Source: Syntrophomonadaceae bacterium | Lineage (GTDB): Bacteria; Bacillota; Syntrophomonadia; Syntrophomonadales; Syntrophomonadaceae | Assembly (NCBI GenBank): GCA_012729835.1 | Contig: JAAYCK010000108.1 | Span: forward strand, 62,001-126,000 | Direction: 5' to 3' | Length of the DNA: 64,000 nt | Shown here: positions 58,040 through 64,000 of the stretch, piece by piece | Layout of the letters: every line of letters begins with the position of its first letter | Position numbering within the stretch: the first letter of the stretch is position 1 | The notes under the pieces: generated by a model | What the model was told of the DNA's origin: nothing | Databases searched by the model: none | Seen by the model: the letters and a program-made list of their open reading frames with translations, nothing else | Position numbers and translations under genes: made by a program

Positions 58040-59383
58040 ATGGCCAAAATCACTACCAGGTTCGTCTGTTATGAGTGCGGATATGAATCTCCCAAGTGGA
58101 TGGGCAAGTGTCCCTCTTGCAGCGAGTGGAATACTCTGGTGGAGGAAGTCGATGACAAAAGATCACGTGTCCCGGCCGCTAGCAGGGTCAGCCCGATAAC
58201 CCTGGATTCTATTGGTGATGAGGATGTTTATCGTTATAGCAGCGGAATAGGCGAACTTGACCGAGTCCTCGGCGGGGGCATGGTCCCCGGCTCGGTGGTC
58301 TTACTGGGTGGTGATCCCGGAATCGGCAAATCAACCTTGCTCTTGCAGGTGGCGGCAGCTATGGCCTCCTCCGGTGCGCGCGTGCTTTATCTCTCCGGCG
58401 AAGAGTCACTGAAGCAGATTCGCCTGCGCTCCCTGCGTCTTGGTATTAACAGCAGCAATATTTTCTTATTGAATGAGCAGGACATCAACCAGCTGGATGA
58501 TTATGTCGACGAAATCAAACCTGCCATGGTGATAATCGATTCGATACAGACCGTTTACACTCCGGATATTACTTCTTTGCCGGGCAGTGTAGCGCAACTG
58601 CGGGAGTCTACTGCCCGTATCATGAATATCGCCAAAAAGCGAGATATCCCCTTTTTCCTGGTGGGGCATGTAACCAAGGAGGGAGCCCTGGCCGGACCCA
58701 AAGTACTGGAGCATATGGTTGACGTTGTAATATACTTTGAAGGCGAAAAGAACTTTTCCTTTCGTCTCCTGCGGGGGGTCAAGAACCGTTTTGGATCGAC
58801 CGATGAGATCGGCTTGATGGAGATGAGCGGGCAGGGATTGGTAGAGGTAGTCGATCCCTCTTATGTATTCCTCACCTCTTCCAGCAAGGATTGTCACGGA
58901 ACGGCAATTGCTGCCAGCTTTGAAGGAAGCCGGCCTCTCCTAATTGAGATCCAGGCCCTGGTGGCACCCAATGGACCAGCTTATGGCCGCCGCATGGCAT
59001 CTGGAATCGATGGTAACCGTTTGGCCCTGATCATAGCGGTCCTGGAAAAGAGACGAGCCTTTAACCTGGCATCCTGTGATGTCTACCTGAAGGTGACCGG
59101 AGGGGTGTTTTTAAAAGATCCTTCAGTGGATTTGGCGATCGCCGCGGCTATAGTGTCCAGCTACCGGGAGCAGGTCCTGCCGCTGGATACCGTATTTGCC
59201 GGGGAACTAAGCCTGTCAGGGCAGATCCGTTCAGTACCTTTTCTGGAACAGAGGTTAAAAGAAGTAGAACGAATGGGTTACAAACGTGTGATCATACCGG
59301 CCGGCACCGGACGCAAGAACTATGGCGGCGGTCTGGAAATGATAGAAGTTGCTAGTATAGATGACCTTATTGAGAACCTGTAA
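58040..59383 (+). CDS. radA: DNA recombination/repair protein RadA (Sms)
   Basis: 447 residues: four-cysteine zinc finger (C10, C13, C24, C27), RecA-like ATPase with GGDPGIGKSTLLLQ near residue 90, the RadA-specific KNRFG motif near residue 248, and a C-terminal Lon-like domain (VYLKVTGGVFLKDPSVDLAI). It drives branch migration in recombination. ATG after TATAGGAGT. Followed by disA, its functional partner. Confidence 0.97.
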   Translation: MAKITTRFVCYECGYESPKWMGKCPSCSEWNTLVEEVDDKRSRVPAASRVSPITLDSIGDEDVYRYSSGIGELDRVLGGGMVPGSVVLLGGDPGIGKSTLLLQVAAAMASSGARVLYLSGEESLKQIRLRSLRLGINSSNIFLLNEQDINQLDDYVDEIKPAMVIIDSIQTVYTPDITSLPGSVAQLRESTARIMNIAKKRDIPFFLVGHVTKEGALAGPKVLEHMVDVVIYFEGEKNFSFRLLRGVKNRFGSTDEIGLMEMSGQGLVEVVDPSYVFLTSSSKDCHGTAIAASFEGSRPLLIEIQALVAPNGPAYGRRMASGIDGNRLALIIAVLEKRRAFNLASCDVYLKVTGGVFLKDPSVDLAIAAAIVSSYREQVLPLDTVFAGELSLSGQIRSVPFLEQRLKEVERMGYKRVIIPAGTGRKNYGGGLEMIEVASIDDLIENL

Positions 59384-59384
59384 G

Positions 59385-59508
59385 TAATTTTGAATTTTAA
59401 ATTTTTAATTTTGAATTGAGGTGGAAATGCGGAGCATTTCTATATATACAAGGTAAGCGTAGCTTCCCTTCCTGAATTAAGAATTAAAAATTAAGAATTC
59501 ATAATTTC
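59385..59508. repeat. AT-rich palindromic element, copy 6
   Basis: Arms TTTTGAATTTTAAATTTTTA and TTAAAAATTAAGAATTCATA; core GAAATGC-GGA-GCATTTC at 59424-59440, and a second GG-AAGC...GCTT-CC hairpin at about 59452-59468 as in copy 5. It starts right at the radA stop and ends 20 bases before disA. Confidence 0.75.
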
Positions 59509-59528
59509 TAAATGCTGGGGGTGGTTTC

Positions 59529-60599
59529 ATGGAAGACATATATAGCGGTAGTTTTCGCAAGTATCTGCAATTGCTGGCTCCAGGGACCTTGTTCCGTATT
59601 GGTATTGAGAATGTATTGCACGCCAATACTGGAGGTCTAATCGTAGTAGGTGATTCACCCGACCTACTAAAAATCGCCAGCGGTGGATTTAACATCGATT
59701 GCGAATTCAGCCCGGCCCGACTCTATGAACTGGCCAAGATGGACGGTGCTATCATTACAAATAGTGATGTGAGCCGTATCATCATGGCTAACACGCAATT
59801 AGACCCAGATCCAGCTCTGCCCTCCCAGGAAACCGGCATTCGTCACCGGACTGCTCAGCGAGTGGCGCGGCAGACCGGTCTATTGGTAATTGCCATTTCA
59901 CAGCGCCGCAAGGTTATCACCCTGTACCAGGGGAATATAGCCTTCCGCCTGCGGGATTTGAATTCAATATTAGTACGGGCCAATCAGGCCTTGCAGACTT
60001 TAGAGAAATATCATACCGTCATGGCGCGTGAGATACAGCGCCTGGGCGGGCTGGAGTTTGAAGATATGGTAACCGTTTCTGAGGTATGCGAGGTTCTGCG
60101 GCGCAGCATTAAGGTATTGAATATTGCTGGTGAGATAGAGAACTATATCGCAGAATTAGGGAATGAAGGGCGTCTGGTCCGTATGCAGCTCGACGAAATG
60201 ATCGCCAACGTGGAGGATGAAGCTCTGCTGATTATCCAGGATTATGCCAATGTACCGGATAAATCTCCCGAGGAAGTGCTCTCCAGTCTGCAGCGGGCTT
60301 TTGAGGATGATATTTGTGACTCGGTTTATATGGCGCGGACACTCTCGCTGGGCACTGCCACCAGCCACCTGGATCAGCAAGTATCACCGAGGGGTTACCG
60401 CATGCTGCAGAAACTCCCGCGTATTCCGGTCGCCATTATCGACAATCTGGTGGAGCGTTTTGGCTTATTGATCCATATCATGCGCGCTACTATCGAGGAA
60501 TTGGATGAGGTCGAGGGTATCGGTGAAGTGAGAGCTCGTTCCATCAAGAATGGATTGCGTCGTATGCACGAACAACTGCTGCTGGAATATATGGGATAG
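59529..60599 (+). CDS. disA: DNA integrity scanning protein, diadenylate cyclase DisA
   Basis: 356 residues. The DAC domain has MDGAIITNSDVSRI (DGA motif) near residue 74 and ETGIRHRTAQRVARQ (RHR motif), which make c-di-AMP from two ATP. Residues 160-290 are the linker helices and 300-356 the HhH DNA-binding domain (IEELDEVEGIGEVRARSI). ATG after GGGGGTGG. In Bacillus it reports DNA damage and delays sporulation. Confidence 0.97.
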   Translation: MEDIYSGSFRKYLQLLAPGTLFRIGIENVLHANTGGLIVVGDSPDLLKIASGGFNIDCEFSPARLYELAKMDGAIITNSDVSRIIMANTQLDPDPALPSQETGIRHRTAQRVARQTGLLVIAISQRRKVITLYQGNIAFRLRDLNSILVRANQALQTLEKYHTVMAREIQRLGGLEFEDMVTVSEVCEVLRRSIKVLNIAGEIENYIAELGNEGRLVRMQLDEMIANVEDEALLIIQDYANVPDKSPEEVLSSLQRAFEDDICDSVYMARTLSLGTATSHLDQQVSPRGYRMLQKLPRIPVAIIDNLVERFGLLIHIMRATIEELDEVEGIGEVRARSIKNGLRRMHEQLLLEYMG

Positions 60600-60640
60600 G
60601 GACCACCCGCGGCATAGCTACGGTCCTTATGCCACCCAAC

Positions 60641-60682
60641 AAAAAAGGCTCGCTCCGATATAAGGGCGAGCCTTTGCGTTTT
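60641..60682. terminator. Bidirectional terminator between disA and the small convergent gene
   Basis: AAAGGCTCGC pairs with GCGAGCCTTT. T runs follow on both strands (GCGTTTTT on plus, TTTTTTG on minus). Confidence 0.88.
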
Positions 60683-60688
60683 TAATAA

Positions 60689-61087
60689 TTAGGTCATATT
60701 GAATATCCCCAGAGCCGATGCCTTTTTATATTCCTTGATGAAAACATCGTACATACTTATGTTTAGAGTATTGCAGAGAGCAGCGGTATAAAAGAGCATT
60801 TTCCCGAGTTCGGAAGTGATGATCTCTTCGCAGGCCGGGCAGACCTGACCTTTGACATGATTATCAAGGAAGTTTTTTAAGTCCTGAAAGGTATCAATGT
60901 TATCGGGGATCTGAAGCTTTTCTGCCTGTATGGTAAGACAACCGCATCCGGTGACGGATTTGGTGACTGCCCGATTAACGCGACAACTCGATTCGGATAG
61001 CTTAGATAATATATCCAAGATGCTGCGGTGTCTGATTAGTAAATCACCAACAACATTCTGAAACTCATCACAAATCAGATCTTTCAT
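60689..61087 (-). CDS. Conserved small protein with Cys pairs, DUF1573-like (uncertain)
   Basis: 132 residues, soluble, mostly helical. Start region MKDLICDEFQNVVGDLLIRH and a Cys set C-x-C (GCGCL) plus CPAC could bind metal. The C-terminal half (ELGKMLFYTAALCNTLN) is helical and recalls MazG-like folds. I recall similar proteins beside disA in other Clostridia, possibly annotated DUF1573, but this was not checked. It is convergent with disA. Function unknown. Confidence 0.6.
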   Translation of the reverse strand: MKDLICDEFQNVVGDLLIRHRSILDILSKLSESSCRVNRAVTKSVTGCGCLTIQAEKLQIPDNIDTFQDLKNFLDNHVKGQVCPACEEIITSELGKMLFYTAALCNTLNISMYDVFIKEYKKASALGIFNMT

Positions 61088-61264
61088 CTCGAATTTACCC
61101 CCTTGCCCACGGTATTTCCTAAATTATAGCTTTACCCGTGACCCTTTGTCAATTGAGGCATTGATTGCTCTGACGACATAAAAGGCTGCTTTTATCTAAT
61201 AATTGGGCGCCAGGGTATATTTCACCCGCGCAAATAGAAGAATATGGATATGGAGGTGCGGGAA

Positions 61265-62371
61265 ATGAATAAAAAAATCAAGATATCCAGGACTCTATTA
61301 ATACCAGCCATTATCATAGGCATATGGACCGGCTACTATTCAGGCATCTGGCTGAAAGACGACCTGATCTGGCAGATCGGCCTGGGGTCAGCGATAGCTG
61401 TTTTGCTCTACCTGGCCGGGGTATTGGTGGTCAAACGCGTTCGGGCCATGCTAACTTACCTCGATAGGGCATTGGATCGTATTGCGGTAGAATCACTGGT
61501 GGGAGGACTGGCCGGTTTGTTTTTCGGCGTCATCGTTGCCGGTCTTTCCAGTTATCCACTGTCTCAGATGCAGGGACCGTTCAGCTATGTGACCATCATG
61601 GTTTTGCTTGGTGCAGTTTTTTTCGGGACGCGGGTGGGAGCACGACGGGCGGGAGAGTTTCTCCGGTTACTGCCTTCCAGGATACAGCCTGCTGAGCCTG
61701 AGCACCTGATGCCCGGCCATAAAAAGGTACTGGACACCAGTGCCATCATCGACGGCAGGATCTACGACGTTTGCCAGAGTAATTTTTTACAGGGGCCGTT
61801 GATCGTTCCCACTTTTGTTATTGAGGAGCTTCAGCATATAGCGGATTCATCCGATCATATCCGCCGCAGCAAAGGCCGACGTGGTTTGGAGCTTTTATCT
61901 AAAATGCAGAAGCATTCTGAAATAGAAATTGATATAATTGAAGCAAATATTCCCGAAGAAAAAGAGGTTGACGCCAAGCTGGTAAAGCTGTGCAAACAGA
62001 TAAACGCCAGCATCATCACCAATGATTACAATTTAAACAAGGTTTCAGAACTGCAGGGCATAAAAGTCCTTAATATCAACCAGCTGGCCAATGCGGTCAA
62101 GGTCATGGTTTACCCTGGCGAGAACATGCATGTCAATATCATCAAAGAGGGTAAGGAGAATGGCCAGGGGGTTGGCTATCTGGAGGACGGCACTATGATA
62201 GTGGTGGAGAATGCCGGTGAAGACATCGGGACTGAACTGGAGGTTACTGTTACCAGCGTATTTCAGACGGCAGCCGGCCGGATGATATTCACCCGTAAGC
62301 TTAAAGAAGAGGCGGTAAGCAGCATCAACCACGTTTTTCGGGATACGCAAGAGGTGAATTTGTATGGCTAA
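61265..62371 (+). CDS. yacL: PIN/TRAM-domain membrane protein YacL
   Basis: 368 residues: four membrane spans (residues 8-130), a PIN nuclease domain starting at VLDTSAIIDGRIYD (first catalytic Asp) with later ELQHIADSSD and IITNDYNLNK, and a C-terminal TRAM domain (residues about 285-350). ATG 61265 follows GGAGGTGCGGG. Conserved between disA and ispD in Firmicutes. Target RNA is unknown. It overlaps ispD by 8 bases. Confidence 0.93.
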   Translation: MNKKIKISRTLLIPAIIIGIWTGYYSGIWLKDDLIWQIGLGSAIAVLLYLAGVLVVKRVRAMLTYLDRALDRIAVESLVGGLAGLFFGVIVAGLSSYPLSQMQGPFSYVTIMVLLGAVFFGTRVGARRAGEFLRLLPSRIQPAEPEHLMPGHKKVLDTSAIIDGRIYDVCQSNFLQGPLIVPTFVIEELQHIADSSDHIRRSKGRRGLELLSKMQKHSEIEIDIIEANIPEEKEVDAKLVKLCKQINASIITNDYNLNKVSELQGIKVLNINQLANAVKVMVYPGENMHVNIIKEGKENGQGVGYLEDGTMIVVENAGEDIGTELEVTVTSVFQTAAGRMIFTRKLKEEAVSSINHVFRDTQEVNLYG

Positions 62372-63053
62372 CAACCTGAGGGTTGTTATTGCAGCGGCGG
62401 GCATAGGCAGTAGAATGGGGAGTAAGATCAACAAACAATATCTTAACCTGAATTCCAGGCCGATTCTTACGTATTCTCTGAATGTTTTCGAAGACTTCAA
62501 AGCAGTCGATGAAATTGTAATTGTGGCTCATGCCCGGGATGTGGAATACTGTGAGCAAGAAGTAGTTAAAAAATACGGCTACCGCAAGATCAGTCGAGTC
62601 ATCGCCGGCGGCGAGATGAGACAAGACTCGGTTTGGGCCGGTCTGGGGTGCCTGGATAAAGATAGTGAATATGTGGCTGTGCATGATGGAGCGCGGCCGC
62701 TTTTTACGTCTCATCTGTTAGAAGCTCTGCTGGAAGAAGCCCGGGAATGGGGGGCTGCTATTCCGGGTCTGGCCGCCCGCGATACCATGAAGATGGTAGA
62801 CCGTGATGGGTTTGTGACTATGACCCTGGACCGTGCCAGCGTGGTCTCCATTCAAACCCCCCAGATATTCAGCTTTCCGGAATTGTACCAGGCTTATGCC
62901 AGTGCTTACGAGGAGGGCTATATGAGTACTGATGATGCCGCTCTCTTTGAGAAATACATCGGCCGGGTCAAGATTGTGCCGGGCGAGTATCGCAATATAA
63001 AGATCACTACTCCAGAGGACCTGGTAATTGCCGCAAGTTTGATAGATATGTAG
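62364..63053 (+). CDS. ispD: 2-C-methyl-D-erythritol 4-phosphate cytidylyltransferase
   Basis: 229-residue MEP-pathway enzyme. NTP loop AAAGIGSRMGSKINKQY, then VAVHDGARPL near residue 105 and PQIFSFPELYQAY. ATG 62364 overlaps yacL. Followed 12 bases later by ispF, the enzyme two steps on. Confidence 0.96.
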   Translation: MANNLRVVIAAAGIGSRMGSKINKQYLNLNSRPILTYSLNVFEDFKAVDEIVIVAHARDVEYCEQEVVKKYGYRKISRVIAGGEMRQDSVWAGLGCLDKDSEYVAVHDGARPLFTSHLLEALLEEAREWGAAIPGLAARDTMKMVDRDGFVTMTLDRASVVSIQTPQIFSFPELYQAYASAYEEGYMSTDDAALFEKYIGRVKIVPGEYRNIKITTPEDLVIAASLIDM

Positions 63054-63065
63054 GGAGGAATAAAT

Positions 63066-63647
63066 ATGCGGGTCGGTACCGGCTATGACGTCCACCGCCT
63101 GGTGGAGGGAAGACTGCTCATAATCGGAGGGGTAAAGATTCCTTATCATAAGGGGCTGCTGGGGCACTCGGACGCCGATGTTCTGCTCCATGCCATTTGT
63201 GATGCCCTGCTGGGTGCGGCAGCGCAGGGAGATATCGGCCTGCACTTTCCGGATAGTGATGAGCGTTACAAGGACATTTCCAGCCTGGTCTTATTGTCTA
63301 AGGTGGGGGAAATACTGCATCGGCGGGATTACCGGATCGGAAACATCGACAGTACTGTTGTAGCCCAAGAACCACGGCTTTCTCCATATATGCACCAGAT
63401 GCGGGAAAACATCGCCCAGGCTCTGAATATCACTCTCGAACAGGTGAATGTCAAGGCAACTACAACCGAGGGTCTGGGGTTTGAAGGAAGTGGTGAAGGG
63501 ATATCGGCTCAAGCCATAGTGCTTCTGGAACGGATAGACCGAGCCAAAGAAGAATGGGCTGGTTGGGAGCTGGCTACCATAAGTGATAAGAATAATGAGC
63601 TCCGGGTACCGGGTTCACCGGCAGCCCGAAAGAGCGGAGGAGAATAA
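63066..63647 (+). CDS. ispF: 2-C-methyl-D-erythritol 2,4-cyclodiphosphate synthase with C-terminal extension
   Basis: MEP-pathway cyclase. Metal site GTGYDVHRL near residue 5, [19 protein letters not shown] near residue 40, and the C-terminal [15 protein letters not shown]. The core ends near residue 157 (VLLERI), where most family members stop; a further 35 or so residues (charged, then Pro/Gly-rich) follow. Stop is two bases before gltX. Confidence 0.95.
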   Translation: MRVGTGYDVHRLVEGRLLIIGGVKIPYHKGLLGHSDADVLLHAICDALLGAAAQGDIGLHFPDSDERYKDISSLVLLSKVGEILHRRDYRIGNIDSTVVAQEPRLSPYMHQMRENIAQALNITLEQVNVKATTTEGLGFEGSGEGISAQAIVLLERIDRAKEEWAGWELATISDKNNELRVPGSPAARKSGGE

Positions 63648-63649
63648 AG

Positions 63650-64000
63650 ATGAGTCGCGTCAAAGTAAGATTTGCACCTAGTCCGACCGGGCCTTTGCAC
63701 ATAGGGGGAGCTCGCTCCGCCCTGTTCAATTATTTGTTTGTTGCACATCACCATGGGGATTTTGTACTGCGTATCGAAGATACCGATCTGGATCGCTCTC
63801 GCCGGGAATACGAGGAAGAAATCATCGCTTCACTAAAATGGCTGGGTATAACATGGAATGAAGGTATGGAGGTTGGCGGCGGCAACGGTCCCTATCGCCA
63901 GACTGAGCGCCTGGATCTCTACCAGCAATATGCCGAACAATTGGTCAAGAACGGGCAGGCATATCCGTGTTTCTGCAGTGAGGAAGAACTGCAGAGCGAA
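63650..64000 (+). CDS. gltX: Glutamyl-tRNA synthetase (partial, 3' end beyond window)
   Basis: First 117 codons from ATG 63650, with GGAGGAG about 10 bases upstream. [20 protein letters not shown] carries the HIGH motif, followed by [25 protein letters not shown] near the right edge is a family feature. It ends at the window edge, so length and KMSKS cannot be judged. Order ispF-gltX is as in Bacillus. Confidence 0.95.
   Translation, partial: MSRVKVRFAPSPTGPLHIGGARSALFNYLFVAHHHGDFVLRIEDTDLDRSRREYEEEIIASLKWLGITWNEGMEVGGGNGPYRQTERLDLYQQYAEQLVKNGQAYPCFCSEEELQSE

Overview
The window looks like the core chromosome of an endospore-forming member of the Clostridia. The sporulation genes spo0F, spoIID and spoIIID, a ctsR-mcsA-mcsB-clpC block, a strongly Bacillus-like gene order, many TTG and GTG starts with strong AGGAGG ribosome binding sites, and acyl-CoA-type enzymes (one family I CoA-transferase, two CaiB/BaiF proteins) all fit a fatty-acid-oxidising syntroph such as Syntrophomonas. 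The genus is an inference from gene content and memory; no database was searched.

Layout. 1-735: a partial secreted beta-propeller protein on the minus strand. 982-6705: a membrane-anchored M1 peptidase, argS, a short RpoE-delta-like protein, an UPF0173 hydrolase and pyrG. 6932-10327: a CoA-transferase (minus), sppA and a Yip1-like membrane protein. 10401-15299: spo0F, fba, tal, glpX and rho, in the same order as in Bacillus. 15529-27377: an accessory stretch with a LysM/M23 peptidase, an unfamiliar radical SAM protein, a YhaM-like nuclease, an LhgO-like oxidase, a YdcF-like protein, a lipoprotein, a Nudix/eIF2B-like pair, tandem CaiB/BaiF proteins and an SdpI-like/DUF3784 membrane pair. 27726-35597: rpmE, yqhQ, prfA, prmC, sua5, mntP, ywlE, rpiB, glyA and a MazG-like protein. 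35790-42736: the complete F1Fo ATP synthase operon. 42852-49112: two small membrane coiled-coil proteins, ywmB, murA, spoIID, spoIIID, mbl and one flgG-type gene. 49541-52520: a TagA-type glycosyltransferase and a large FtsA-like protein. 53049-64000: ctsR, mcsA, mcsB, clpC, radA, disA, a convergent small gene, yacL, ispD, ispF and the start of gltX.

How the genes work together. Fba, the small transaldolase and GlpX form a gluconeogenic / non-oxidative pentose phosphate cluster. PrfA with PrmC, and the Sua5 and RpmE genes, serve translation. McsB (protein arginine kinase) and YwlE (predicted arginine phosphatase) are both present, so a complete Arg-phosphorylation/ClpC quality control system is encoded. 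MurA, Mbl, SpoIID and SpoIIID are envelope and sporulation functions. RadA, DisA and YacL form the usual genome-surveillance block.

Non-coding structure. Intergenic gaps carry two families of small repeats. One is an AT-rich palindromic element with a conserved GAAATGC-NNN-GCATTTC core hairpin, in six copies. The other has terminal repeats of the CACAGATTAACACAGAT type; the best copy lies between mcsB and clpC. Strong hairpin terminators, three sigma-A-type promoters, a CtsR operator in front of ctsR and a 12-bp intercistronic hairpin after atpE are also visible. No rRNA, tRNA, CRISPR array, IS transposase gene or riboswitch was recognised. No clearly new multi-gene system was identified. The best candidates for unusual biology are the tandem CaiB/BaiF paralogues that both lack the family's catalytic aspartate, the domain-swapped SdpI-like protein with its DUF3784 partner, the Nudix/eIF2B-like pair, the radical SAM protein with a second cysteine cluster, and the repeat families.
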